Positions 8,001 through 16,341 of a DNA stretch of 64,000 bases are shown piece by piece. This DNA comes from Aeoliella mucimassa (lineage in GTDB: Bacteria; Planctomycetota; Planctomycetia; Pirellulales; Lacipirellulaceae): assembly GCF_007748035.1 (NCBI RefSeq), contig NZ_CP036278.1:2480001-2544000 (forward strand), in the 5' to 3' direction. The notes under the pieces are model-generated. The model ran no database searches. It saw nothing but the letters and a program-made list of their open reading frames with translations, and was not told the DNA's origin. Made by a program: the position numbers and the translations under genes. The first letter of the stretch is position 1; each line of letters starts with the position of its first letter.

Positions 8001-9594
8001 GGCATCGTGGGTCTTGTATGGCACGAACGAAACCATTCAGAGCAGTGACAACAGTGCAGGAGTTTCCGAAAACTGGACTCTGATCGATTCGGGCGACCTG
8101 TCGCTCCCGGACGATCGTTACACGGATTCGTCGCCCATCGAGGTCAACAACTCCACGGCTTACACCTCCTACAAGTTGATCTTCCCCACCCTGAAGGGAT
8201 CCTCCCAGTATATGCAGATTGCTGACATTCGTTTCTACGATTCAGCGAATGCCCTTGGCACTCAACTTCTTTCCACCAGGGATACGGCACTTGCCATTCA
8301 TGAGGTTAGCTTCGAAGGGATATCGTCGTGGAGTTCGCTGGTAACCGGATTGTATTCGGTAGAGGTCCCGGCCGATGCATCCAGCCTGCGTATTAGCGAG
8401 GTCCACTATCATCCGGCCGATCCCACAGCGGCTGAGCTAGTACTGGCTCCAGGAACCGAGAACGGCGACTATGAATTCATCGAGCTAGTCAATACCAGCC
8501 AACAGACGATTAGCTTGAATGGCGTGACGATCAGTGGTGGAATCACTTTTGATTTCACCACCGGCAACGTAACCGCGTTGGCTCCCGGGCAATCGGTCGT
8601 AGCGGTGAAAAATGCCGAAGCCTTTGCGGTCCGCTACGGTTCGGACCTAACCATCGCGGGCGAGTATGATGGCAGCCTCAGCAACGGCGGCGAGCAGTTG
8701 ATACTCACCGACGGCTCGGGCCTGACGATCCATAGCTTCACGTACGAAGATGCCGCGCCGTGGCCAACGTCGCCCGACGGCGATGGTCCCTCGCTGGAGG
8801 TAGTCGATCTATTCGGCGATTATTCCTCCCCCACCAACTGGCGGGCAAGCTCGGCCGATGGTGGTTCGCCCGGCGTTCATCGCTTGCTGCAGGGCGATTA
8901 CGACTACAATGGCTTAGTCGACATGAACGACTACCAGGTTTGGAAATCCAATTATGGTTCGACCACCAGCCTGGCTGCCGATGGCAACGAGGATGGCCAG
9001 GTATCGCTGGCCGACTACACCGTCTGGCGCGACAATCTAGGAGCCGTGTTTACCGCTCCCGCATCGATCGCTGCGATCGCCTCGACCAAATCGTCCCAGG
9101 AACCGGAAGCCACTCCCACGGTTGCGGAGACTTCCTCGACACCAAGCAGCGACGCAACTGCCGACTCAACGACCCCGAGTGTAGCAACCCAGTCCACTGG
9201 CGACACTTCCACGGAGCCCGTGATCGCAGCAGTGGCCGGCGAAAGCAGCGATTCCAGCGTTGTTGTCACTCTTGAAAAGAGCATTGCATCGAAGTTAGTA
9301 GCACCGACCGCCAACCACGTGCACTTAGCCGCTCCTGCGTATCCGATTCAAGCAAGCAACCGACTTCGCGGGAGTTTCTCTCCTGCCTCCTCGGCGGTGA
9401 TCGCTCCATTGAGTGACAACTCAGTTACGTCTGGTACAAGCAGCGAATCGCAATTGTTACTCGATCTGGCTTTCAGCGATCTCGATCGTCTAGAGCAACG
9501 CGTGACTTCCACCCCAATTGAGGAACAACCTACAAGCGCGGATTCCACGATAGAGATCGCCGCGCTGGATGAAGCGTTGTTCGCGGAACTATAG
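5014..9594 (+). CDS. Giant exported CotH / lamin-tail / dockerin protein
   Basis: A 1526-aa secreted or surface protein. It opens with the planctomycete N-terminal motif FEHLESRELLAAD (LEPR-like signal). Then come lamin-tail domain 1 (about 18-130), a beta-sandwich with SLGYERSGTN and AYINGTLVA (about 160-320), and a chitobiase-like C-terminal domain (YTTDGSAPTE, about 365-425). A CotH kinase-like region follows (about 438-830, with MENIKRDSNRVDID and FGPLWDFDRS). Next are a second chitobiase-like module (YTLDGTDPRA, about 889), an F5/8-like segment (about 934-1095), lamin-tail domain 2 (from about 1125) and a dockerin type I pair (DYDYNGLVDMNDY, DGNEDGQVSLADY, about 1293-1345). The Ser/Thr-rich tail ends in an acidic stretch. 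CotH domains phosphorylate spore-coat proteins in Bacillus; the target here is unknown. Confidence 0.9.
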   Translation: MRKRLLFEHLESRELLAADLIITEFMASNGGVLEDGNGASSDWIEIYNNGDQSADLLGYSLTDDYDDLNKWSFPTSEVLAPGEYLVVFASGNDEVDSAGYYHTNFALSASGEYLGLVDPQGNVLTEYGSSTSDYPQQISNISYGMAFDAPLTAPVTPESSVSYLIPTNSSVDSTWMNVGFNDASWQTGTASLGYERSGTNFANAGLLDTQLPNGTTTTYVRIPFTISDTSTLLSKLQMKYDDGFIAYINGTLVASANAPNDPGYSSRATTDHPDSEAVVYVDFDVSGYSDLLVEGENILAIHMLNRYSNSSDYLASIQLLTVTGGPIEPYVIGALQTPTPGTPNTNLLASEVEFSQAGGLFVDTFELVLETADASEVIRYTTDGSAPTESSTLYTGPITVFDTIQIRARAFGPLGQVGGIHSETYTHTDSTTAAFTSDLPIIVLENFGEGTPGTGDFEDAVMSLYDVDPVTGRASLSNAADISTLIGQHRRGRSTANNPKTNLRIEIRDEYGEDKSIELLGMPSESDWILYAPYTFDRAMLRNTTFFDMSRAMGNWAPRIRFVEVYANFSPFNNNLTSADYMGVYVLMENIKRDSNRVDIDELTSTQNSEPEITGGYIIAMDGIDGETPDGAAWKTDRNIPTLGDSWLVLEEPDAYELTDAQVDYIRGYVQDFEDALYGPDSTDPELGYAAYLDVEASIDHHIVRVLSKEPDSLRLSTFLTKERDGKLAFGPLWDFDRSSGADNDSRSANPEGWYLPDVDFFGSDWWGPLFDDPNFAQQWVDRWQELRAGVLSDDSLRALVGGQADQIAEAQVRNFERWSEVAPNGGTYADPGLTGWEAEVSHLTNWLIIRANWIDDQLIQMPFLTPSPGNTESGQEVELTALPGSTIYYTLDGTDPRANGGGISPSAIEYTGPITITSTTEINARAYGVAAGSSSSNSSYPSSESPPNVLDGNPLTKYLNFGGANSGIILTPDYGSSIVKSFVLTTANDADQRDPASWVLYGTNETIQSSDNSAGVSENWTLIDSGDLSLPDDRYTDSSPIEVNNSTAYTSYKLIFPTLKGSSQYMQIADIRFYDSANALGTQLLSTRDTALAIHEVSFEGISSWSSLVTGLYSVEVPADASSLRISEVHYHPADPTAAELVLAPGTENGDYEFIELVNTSQQTISLNGVTISGGITFDFTTGNVTALAPGQSVVAVKNAEAFAVRYGSDLTIAGEYDGSLSNGGEQLILTDGSGLTIHSFTYEDAAPWPTSPDGDGPSLEVVDLFGDYSSPTNWRASSADGGSPGVHRLLQGDYDYNGLVDMNDYQVWKSNYGSTTSLAADGNEDGQVSLADYTVWRDNLGAVFTAPASIAAIASTKSSQEPEATPTVAETSSTPSSDATADSTTPSVATQSTGDTSTEPVIAAVAGESSDSSVVVTLEKSIASKLVAPTANHVHLAAPAYPIQASNRLRGSFSPASSAVIAPLSDNSVTSGTSSESQLLLDLAFSDLDRLEQRVTSTPIEEQPTSADSTIEIAALDEALFAEL

Positions 9595-9626
9595 ACCAGC
9601 TTCCTCACGCATCAAGTAAGAACAAT

Positions 9627-9657
9627 GTGGGTTTGCGATCGCGTATCGCGAACCCAC
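9627..9657 (+). terminator. Hairpin downstream of the giant gene
   Basis: A 13-bp stem (GTGGGTTTGCGAT with ATCGCGAACCCAC, one G-T pair) with a 5-base loop, 32 bases after the stop codon. No T-run follows, so termination is likely but not certain. Confidence 0.5.
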
Positions 9658-9780
9658 CATGGTTAGGTCTTGTCAATCGATTGCCTTACGTCGCTGGACC
9701 AGCGGCTCACCCACGCTCTCAACGCAGATCGCGCGGGTGTGTTCCGTGCTGGATTCTAACAAGGCGATGTTGGACGCCCA

Positions 9781-9851
9781 CTTGGGTAGCTCATGGTTAG
9801 AGCACCAGACCATTGATCTGGAAGCTTCGGGTTCGATTCCCGCAACCAAGC
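9781..9851 (+). tRNA. tRNA-like gene with unusual anticodon loop
   Basis: The D-arm TAGCTCATGGTTAGAGCA is canonical and the anticodon stem CCAGA/TCTGG is perfect. Acceptor CTTGGGT/AACCAAG has one mismatch, and T-arm TCGGG TTCGATT CCCGC lacks its outer pair. The anticodon loop is CCATTGA: position 33 is C instead of the near-universal U, and the formal anticodon would be ATT (Asn). Shifting by one gives CAT. It may be a pseudo-tRNA. Confidence 0.5.
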
Positions 9852-10306
9852 GCAGGTTCACCCCCTGTTCCCTGCAAAGGGACCGGCGCGAAAGCGTCAC
9901 GAGCAGCCCGAGGGTAGCGGACGACCATGAAGTCAGTTGCCTCCCAGGTGTTTGTGCTTCGGTGCCAGCCACTGCGATGCGACAGCACACCCCAACACCC
10001 TGCAGCCCGTGGATACCGCTTTTACTGCCATTCATTCTCGGCTTGCCCTGCTCTAACTCACGACAAGCCCCAACCGGCTTGTCGCGACATTGCCAGGCAA
10101 GTTTGAGCTGAAATGGAAGTGGCTGCTCAAACGACGCTCCGTGCTTGGATGTGCGACTTTCTGGACACGGTCCGCTACCTGAGGGTATTTTTGCGAACCT
10201 GCTGATCAGTTCGTTCGTCCTCTACTTCCTGTACGATCAGTTTCAGTACATCGGGGCGGAAGAGCCGACCGCCGGTTTTAAGCGGCTCGAAAGGAGGCAC
10301 ACACCT
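9852..10306. other. Gap between the tRNA-like gene and slipin, with a hairpin
   Basis: It holds a 9-bp hairpin CGACAAGCC/GGCTTGTCG at 10061-10084 with a 6-base loop. An open frame continuing upstream of the slipin start (from 10145) is considered non-coding because a strong AAGGAGG lies at 10291-10297, just before the family-typical start. No other feature is seen. Confidence 0.5.
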
Positions 10307-11413
10307 ATGCTGTGCTTTAAACGTGTAAAAATCAGAAGCCACGAAGTCGGTTTGTACTTCCACGATGGCGAGTTTCGGCGTTTGCTCACTCCCGGGCGGC
10401 ACTGGCTATTCGATCCTCTGTGGAAGGTACGTGTCGACACTATGTCGCAGCGAACACCATGGATCGCGCACGAACAACTCGATGTCATTGTCAAAAGCGG
10501 ACAATCAGTTGGCCATGCGGAGATCGTCGACCTCAAGGACCACGAGCGGGCGCTCGTGTGGATTGAAGGGCGATTCAGCCACATCCTGCCGCCAGGGCTG
10601 CACGCCTACTGGACGGAGTTCAAAGACGTGCAAGTACAGGTGGTCGACGCCCGCAAGGTGCAGTTCGAGCACCCCGACTTTGCCACCATCGTTCGGTCGC
10701 CGATGGCTTCGCAGGTACTCGACGTCTGCGAAGTTCAGCGGCATCACGTAGGGGTGGTATTCGTCAATGGCGACTATACCGCTACGTTGCCTCCAGGTCA
10801 GTACGCCTGGTGGCGTCATCTGGCCACGACCAAGTTGGTGGAGGTCGACATGCGCGAGCAGTCTTTCGACGTCGCTGGTCAAGAAATCATGACCGCCGAC
10901 AAAGTCACGCTGCGTATGAACGCCTCGGTGAACTATCGCGTGGTCGACGCACCGAAGGTCGGCATGGTCACGGAGGGAGCCAAACAGTCGCTGTACCGCG
11001 AAGCACAGCTCGCCCTGCGGGCGGTGGTCGGTACGCGTGATCTCGACTCGTTCCTGACTGGCAAAGACGTTGTAGCCGATGAATTCCGTGAGCAGCTCCA
11101 TCGTCGGGCGAGTGAGCTCGGCCTGGAGATTGTATCGGTCGGTGTTCGCGACCTGATCCTTCCAGGAGACATGAAGGAGCTGATGAACAAGGTGATGGAA
11201 GCCAAAAAGGCAGCTGAAGCCAACCTGATTGGCCGCCGGGAAGAAACCGCCGCCATGCGAAGTCAGGCAAACACCGCCAGGCTGCTGGCCGATAATCCGA
11301 CCTTGATGCGACTGCGAGAACTGGAAGTTCTGGAAAAGGTCGCTTCGGCGGGGCAATTGAACGTCGTACTAGGCGACAAAGGCCTGGCCGACCGTGTTGT
11401 CAACTTGCTGTGA
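10307..11413 (+). CDS. Slipin (SPFH/Band 7 family protein)
   Basis: A 368-aa SPFH/Band 7 membrane-scaffold protein of the bacterial slipin type. Two repeated beta modules (EVGLYFHDGEFRRLLTPGRH and HVGVVFVNGDYTATLPPGQY) are followed by the Band 7 core (EVDMREQSFDVAGQEIMTAD, then TLRMNASVNYRV, about residues 170-225). The rest is a helical/coiled segment (EAKKAAEANLIGRREETAAM) and a conserved tail (LNVVLGDKGLADRVVNLL). The start at ATG 10307 is set by AAGGAGG 9 bases upstream and by the family-like opening MLCFKRVKIRSHEVG. Slipins act at the inner membrane in protein quality control or membrane organisation; a partner protease is not seen nearby. Confidence 0.9.
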   Translation: MLCFKRVKIRSHEVGLYFHDGEFRRLLTPGRHWLFDPLWKVRVDTMSQRTPWIAHEQLDVIVKSGQSVGHAEIVDLKDHERALVWIEGRFSHILPPGLHAYWTEFKDVQVQVVDARKVQFEHPDFATIVRSPMASQVLDVCEVQRHHVGVVFVNGDYTATLPPGQYAWWRHLATTKLVEVDMREQSFDVAGQEIMTADKVTLRMNASVNYRVVDAPKVGMVTEGAKQSLYREAQLALRAVVGTRDLDSFLTGKDVVADEFREQLHRRASELGLEIVSVGVRDLILPGDMKELMNKVMEAKKAAEANLIGRREETAAMRSQANTARLLADNPTLMRLRELEVLEKVASAGQLNVVLGDKGLADRVVNLL

Positions 11414-11437
11414 CACGAAGTGTCGCGGAAACCGCAA

Positions 11438-11475
11438 AGCTGAGCGGGGGGACTGCCCTCCCACCCCGCTCAGCT
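11438..11475. terminator. Strong hairpin between convergent genes
   Basis: A 12-bp perfect stem AGCTGAGCGGGG/CCCCGCTCAGCT with a 14-base loop, 25 bases after the slipin stop and facing the end of the minus-strand PEP-CTERM gene. It lacks a T-run but is placed to block both transcripts. Confidence 0.6.
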
Positions 11476-11572
11476 GAATGCGGGTCTCATGATAAAGGAA
11501 GCTGTCAGGAGATTCGAAGCACACCGCATCCCACTGACGAGCTCCTCGCTACCAATACACCTCGCCGACGAA

Positions 11573-13492
11573 CTAGCGGCGAAAGCCTCGAACAGCCAAA
11601 CCGATGGATGCCAGAAGCACCAACGCCAGGCTGTTTGGTTCAGGCACGTTGGCCGATCCGACTGCCGACACGCTACCTGATGAAGGCAAACCAAAGTTAG
11701 ACTTCCAGATGTTGTAGTCGGCCATGTTGATCACGCCATCGTTGTTTCCATCGGCCACGGTGCCGTTCGAAACCGAGCGGCCGAGATTATCGCGCCAGAG
11801 CGTGTAGTCGGCGATATTCACGATACCATCGCGATTGTAGTCGCCGGCTGTCTGCACGATGTCGCGGAACACGACCGCGCCTTGAGTAAAAGTCTCTTCG
11901 CCATCAAGCAGGTAATTGAAGACCAGGTCTTCCATACCACCATTTGCCTCGGTGAGAAACAGATTCCCGAGCTCAAACACCTGGCCCGACAAGGTCACTG
12001 AGCCAGAGGACAAAAGCTCGCTGAGATTATTGGCCGATTCGCCCGACTCTCGCCAGGTGCCAACCGATTGATCTTCGAGACTTAGCCAATCACCATCGTT
12101 GGGCAACAGCGACCCCGAATCGGAGTGGATATTGTATCCATCGATCGACACGGGAATGGCCGACTGATTCTGAATATAGGCTTGACCACTGGTAGGATCG
12201 ACCACCAGCACCACGTCGTTGTAGACCTTATCGCCAACGTAGACGACTTGGCCTTGCACCACAGAACCATCGGTGGTGAAGTACTCGAATTGAATGTCTT
12301 CGAGTTCCGATCCAATCGTGGTAGCGGTCGGCTTCTGGAACACGTTGCCCAGTGATACCGGCGAGCTACTGGAGATCGCGAACGTTCCATTCGGTTCCAG
12401 CTCGGACAACTGGGTAGTGGCGCCTCCTTGCGGAGACTCACGCCAGGTGCCGACTGAATCGTCTTGCAGGCTGTTCCAGTTGGCTGGATTCAAACCACCC
12501 AATACGGAACTCACGGTGTAGCCATCCAGTTCGATAGGAGAGGTCCCTCCCATGATGGTCATCTCATTCGTGTTTCGGTCGACCTGCAAGTACAGATGTT
12601 GTTCAAGACTGAGCCGCCCGAAGTATCCGTAATCGCTACTTGCATCCGCAACTGCTTCGAACGTGAATGTCTGGCCTGGAGTCAGGTTCGAATCCACAAC
12701 CACCACATCGGAGAACATCGAGTTGAAGCCGGGCGCGTCGATCAGGTCCCAGCTATCCCCTTGTTGTGGGGTGTAACCCGAAAACTCCACCTGTAGCACG
12801 CCATCGGCGGAGGCATTGTTGGGGGTCTTAAACGTGGAGTGCGAGGCACCTGTAATTTCGGCGACGTAAGTAGCACCAGCATCGACATCGAACGTATTGG
12901 ACGTGATATCCACGTTCGGGCCAATGATTCGCATGCTGTTGCCAGAAAGCACGTTAAATCCTGAAGCCTTGCCTTCGACATTAAAGATCGAAGCGGTCGT
13001 TGTGGCAAAACCAGTGCCATCGAGGACGACGGTGTTGCCGGAACCCTGTACGATGATGTATCCCGATTCCAGCGAACCGCCAGGCTGCACGGTTAACGAA
13101 GCGGTACCAACACCACCAACATTAATACCGCCAGACGATAGATTCACGCTGGCTTGCGAGCCGTTGTACAACCTCAGGCTCCCTGTGGGAGTCACCACAA
13201 GGTGGCCAGACTGACCTTCGTTGTAACCAATCGCAATCTGACCTGGAGCAACCGGCGAGCCTTGCACAAAGACAGTGTCGCCGTTGCCGATAATTGCGAT
13301 GGCATCATCTTCTCCGTCGGGAAGAAATCCGGAGAAGCCTTCGACTTCCCAGTTATTACCATCGCCGTAGGTCGAACCGTCGCCATTGCCAGTCCAGGTG
13401 AAATCGGTCTGGGCCAGGCTGTGAGTTGACACACCAAGTACGAATACGAAGGCTCCCATATAGAGAAGCCGATTTAAATGTTTAGAGGGCAT
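11573..13492 (-). CDS. PEP-CTERM protein with dockerin repeats
   Basis: A 639-aa exported protein. It has an N-terminal signal peptide (LLYMGAFVFVLGVSTHSLAQ), a beta-helical passenger rich in Gly/Ser/Thr with repeated lamina-like strands (GGINVGGVGTASLTVQPGGS), and two copies of a module with NWNSLQDDSVGTWRES / DWLSLEDQSVGTWRESG (about residues 320-540). A dockerin type I pair follows (GDYNRDGIVNIADY and DGNNDGVINMADY, about 548-597), then a C-terminal PEP-CTERM sorting signal (VPEPNSLALVLLASIGLAVR, ending RGFRR). PEP-CTERM proteins are processed by exosortase and linked to the envelope and exopolysaccharide. Its binding partner is unknown. Confidence 0.9.
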   Translation of the reverse strand: MPSKHLNRLLYMGAFVFVLGVSTHSLAQTDFTWTGNGDGSTYGDGNNWEVEGFSGFLPDGEDDAIAIIGNGDTVFVQGSPVAPGQIAIGYNEGQSGHLVVTPTGSLRLYNGSQASVNLSSGGINVGGVGTASLTVQPGGSLESGYIIVQGSGNTVVLDGTGFATTTASIFNVEGKASGFNVLSGNSMRIIGPNVDITSNTFDVDAGATYVAEITGASHSTFKTPNNASADGVLQVEFSGYTPQQGDSWDLIDAPGFNSMFSDVVVVDSNLTPGQTFTFEAVADASSDYGYFGRLSLEQHLYLQVDRNTNEMTIMGGTSPIELDGYTVSSVLGGLNPANWNSLQDDSVGTWRESPQGGATTQLSELEPNGTFAISSSSPVSLGNVFQKPTATTIGSELEDIQFEYFTTDGSVVQGQVVYVGDKVYNDVVLVVDPTSGQAYIQNQSAIPVSIDGYNIHSDSGSLLPNDGDWLSLEDQSVGTWRESGESANNLSELLSSGSVTLSGQVFELGNLFLTEANGGMEDLVFNYLLDGEETFTQGAVVFRDIVQTAGDYNRDGIVNIADYTLWRDNLGRSVSNGTVADGNNDGVINMADYNIWKSNFGLPSSGSVSAVGSANVPEPNSLALVLLASIGLAVRGFRR

Positions 13493-13545
13493 AACGATAT
13501 CCTAGAAAGAGTAAAATCAAGTAGAACCATCAGTAGGATGCTTCG

Positions 13546-14571
13546 TTAGGCCCGACGGCGAAGCCGCAGACCGTAGCCCAACACAACCAAAATACCCAAT
13601 CCAGTGAGCGAAGCCGGTTCGGGAACCGCTACGCCTTCGATCTGTGCCAAAAGCGATGCAGGCACGTGCTGCTTCCAATAGCGGAAGTCTGTCGCGTCGA
13701 CAAAGTTGTCGGCCACGATGTCGCCATCCAGGCCCAGAGCCGATGGCACCTGCAGGAAGTGATCGCTAATGGTATAGAAATCGTCGATATCAACCACGCC
13801 ATCGCGATTAGCGTCGGCTTGATCAAACTGAGGAGCCGTGCCAAACGCGTCGATCTCGAGAAGACCAGCATAACCATTGTCGGCATCGATTGATGATAGC
13901 TGCAGATAGCGAGCGAACGGAGCAATGGCGCCCGACGCATCGTCCACAATGTTGTAGAGGTTGGTCACGGGATCACCGCCGCCTTGATTCTCCATTTTCG
14001 AAACCGAGGTAATGGTAGTGTAGGTCTCGCCATCGACGGAGGACCTGAGCGTAAACGATGTGTCGTCGCGGCCCGAATCGTTCCACCCAAAAAAGATGTC
14101 GACCTGCGACAGTTCGTACACACTGCCGAGATCGTAGGTTACCGATCCCCCAGTGGAAATCGTACCATATCCATCATGAATGATGGCAAAATCGTCGATG
14201 TCATTCGAGGTGTTACCGTCGCCATCGGCGTCGCCAGCATAGCGACCAATAATGGCTCCATCAGTCCAGGCCGACACACCAGTGGAGACCTCGCCCATGG
14301 GACTGGGATAGTCGTTCGTTAGCGCGCCTGCGGTGGTGCTGCCAGTGTATACCGCGGAAAGGCCTTGCAACAGATCGACACTCGAGGCCGAGAAATTATC
14401 GGTGCCACCTTCGGTAGCCGGATCGTAAGCTTGTCCGGGGGATCCCCCCGAGGGAGCTACATTACGAAAAGTATTCGTTACGATCACAGCCTGAGCTTGT
14501 TCGGCAAACAACAATCCCACGGTCGTCGCTACCAAACCAAGCACACAGCACAGTTGTCGATTTAGTCTCAT
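13546..14571 (-). CDS. PEP-CTERM protein with dockerin, paralog of the one at 22249
   Basis: A 341-aa exported protein with a signal peptide ending AEQAQA, a beta-sandwich domain (GGSPGQAYDPATEGGTDNFS ... SAWTDGAIIGRY ... FFGWNDSGRDDTSF), a dockerin-like pair (DANRDGVVDIDDF, VDATDFRYWK, about residues 253-305) and a PEP-CTERM tail (VPEPASLTGLGILVVLGYG, RLRRRA). The sandwich domain matches the protein at 22249-23028 almost line by line, including the calcium-like DADGDGNTSNDIDD loop. The role is unknown; it may bind carbohydrate. Confidence 0.88.
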   Translation of the reverse strand: MRLNRQLCCVLGLVATTVGLLFAEQAQAVIVTNTFRNVAPSGGSPGQAYDPATEGGTDNFSASSVDLLQGLSAVYTGSTTAGALTNDYPSPMGEVSTGVSAWTDGAIIGRYAGDADGDGNTSNDIDDFAIIHDGYGTISTGGSVTYDLGSVYELSQVDIFFGWNDSGRDDTSFTLRSSVDGETYTTITSVSKMENQGGGDPVTNLYNIVDDASGAIAPFARYLQLSSIDADNGYAGLLEIDAFGTAPQFDQADANRDGVVDIDDFYTISDHFLQVPSALGLDGDIVADNFVDATDFRYWKQHVPASLLAQIEGVAVPEPASLTGLGILVVLGYGLRLRRRA

Positions 14572-14704
14572 AAGAAATCTCTCCCAAAACAGTTACGAGG
14601 AGGTCGGACTTTGTTCGCACCCGACTTATGGTGTTTAATTTTTTGATAAGCAAAGACTTAGTTTACTGAGCTGTTGGAAGTGCTCAGCACAAGATCGGAC
14701 AGGA

Positions 14705-15133
14705 TTACTTCGACGAGAGGTCAAACGAGAACTCATTGGAGCCTGGTTTCACATCGACTTCGAGCTCGGTTTGCTCGTTGTATTTCGGAGGAAGCACATC
14801 CTCGATGATTGGCACCATCGGACTGTTCGGTGCATTGCTGGCTTTGCGTTCCCCTACCTTTTGGGGAATCCGAATGGCCACTTTGGCTGTGCCGATTGGA
14901 ACTTCGGCTTCGTAATGGCCATCCTCAATCTTGGTGCCTGCAGTCCGGGCCTTGCCGTCGCGAGGCGCAAAGATGATGGATCCCTTTGAGGGCGGATTAC
15001 CATCGACTCGCACGATACCATGCACGGAGCCCATGGAGTCGTCTTTCGACTTGCAGCCTACCATCAACAGAGACAGTACAACGCATCCCATCATAGAGAG
15101 AGCGAGCCGCCTGGAAACCAATCGCCTGATCAT
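14705..15133 (-). CDS. Lipoprotein with carboxypeptidase-regulatory-like fold
   Basis: A 142-aa protein. [10 protein letters not shown] is followed by a hydrophobic stretch and a lipobox (LLMVGC), so it should be lipid-anchored. The mature part ([20 protein letters not shown] ... [18 protein letters not shown]) resembles the small Ig-like or carboxypeptidase-regulatory-like domains found beside planctomycete DUF1559 genes. The start is set at 15133, where ATG overlaps the TGA of the DUF1559 gene by four bases (ATGA), which implies translational coupling; a longer frame upstream would run into the neighbour. Confidence 0.85.
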   Translation of the reverse strand: MIRRLVSRRLALSMMGCVVLSLLMVGCKSKDDSMGSVHGIVRVDGNPPSKGSIIFAPRDGKARTAGTKIEDGHYEAEVPIGTAKVAIRIPQKVGERKASNAPNSPMVPIIEDVLPPKYNEQTELEVDVKPGSNEFSFDLSSK

Positions 15134-16098
15134 TCCGAAACAACCTCCTCTCCGTTCATGGTTCCTGCTGCTTGCCAAATAGCGAGCGAGATATCATCGG
15201 TCTTGAAAGCGACTGAACCATCGCAATAGGCCACGTTCACGCCGCCGCTATGGCGACTGCGAGCAGCCGCTTCCTGCCGGCTGTACTTGGTCGCATCAGC
15301 AACGGGCATGAGAGGATCGCCTGTTTCGGTGAAGTATCCATCGGCGATCAAATCGGGAGCCGAGGTGTTTGGCGTGTTGATCGTTTGAAAACGAAAAACT
15401 CCTTCGTCGTTCAGGATATCGCCCCGCCAATCGTTGTCTTCCGTGGATTGAGCACAAATAACCTCTGACAGCATCATGGTGTTGCTCGTGCCATCGGTCA
15501 TTTGGGCAAACGTGGTCGCCCGCGGTTCGGTGGTGCGTCCCTTCTTGTGCAGGAAGGGAGCCTCGCCGGGTGCGTAGATGGCAGCGACGTAGGTGCCACC
15601 GTAGGGGACATGTCCCCAGTTCACCACGTAGTTGCCTCGCCGCCGCTGATAGTAGCCGGCCGAAATATCCTCGCCATCGGGATCGCTAGGGCAGCGGTAC
15701 ATTGGAATCTCTACACCGCCGAGACCTTCTAGAGTTTCAGGAATCGTAAAGGGTGGGTTATACAAGTGGCCTTCTGGATCCATCTGTCCATGCATGCTGG
15801 TTTGTTCGATGAACTGCCAGAGGTACATCACCCAGGTCTGACGAGGAAACTCCAAATCGAGACGCGACCCGCGACTGCCGATCGGAAGCCGCTTGTAGGT
15901 ATTGTGATGCATTTGCATCGCAAGACCCCATTGCTTCATTTTGTTCGTGCATTCCGTGCGACGGGCGGCCTCGCGTGCCGACTGCACTGCGGGGAGTAGC
16001 AGTGCAACAAGAATGCCGATGATCGCAATCACGACCAATAGCTCTACTAGAGTGAATGCTCGATTATATCCCATTCGATTGGACGGGTTGGTTTCCAT
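15130..16098 (-). CDS. DUF1559 domain-containing protein (pseudopilin-like)
   Basis: A 322-aa member of the family much expanded in planctomycetes. It has a type IV pilin-like N-terminus ([20 protein letters not shown], cleavage expected before F of AFTLVE), the conserved [20 protein letters not shown] segment, and the C-terminal H-x-DG signature ([17 protein letters not shown]). The protein should be membrane-anchored and processed by a prepilin peptidase. The function of the family is not established. Its stop codon overlaps the start of the lipoprotein gene. Confidence 0.93.
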   Translation of the reverse strand: METNPSNRMGYNRAFTLVELLVVIAIIGILVALLLPAVQSAREAARRTECTNKMKQWGLAMQMHHNTYKRLPIGSRGSRLDLEFPRQTWVMYLWQFIEQTSMHGQMDPEGHLYNPPFTIPETLEGLGGVEIPMYRCPSDPDGEDISAGYYQRRRGNYVVNWGHVPYGGTYVAAIYAPGEAPFLHKKGRTTEPRATTFAQMTDGTSNTMMLSEVICAQSTEDNDWRGDILNDEGVFRFQTINTPNTSAPDLIADGYFTETGDPLMPVADATKYSRQEAAARSRHSGGVNVAYCDGSVAFKTDDISLAIWQAAGTMNGEEVVSE

Positions 16099-16341
16099 GC
16101 GTAGCCCCGTGGGGAGTAGATGATGACGAAAAGACGGGAGAGTTCACTCTCTGCCTGTCACCACAGAATCGCGACAGACGAAACAAGTACCTCTACAAAT
16201 ACATGATCGAGGAAGCTGTTTCCTGACGATGGTTTCCGCAAAAACCGGAGGAAATTTAACGCCACACCATCATCGCGCAAGCAATGCGCAGCAGTGTACG
16301 AGCACTGCAAGAGCTATCAACAGAGCCAAGCTGGTTGCTAC

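Noticed and set aside
10145-10306. 54-codon N-terminal extension of the slipin
   Set aside because: A strong AAGGAGG sits immediately before ATG 10307, the family normally starts there, and the extension overlaps that ribosome binding site.
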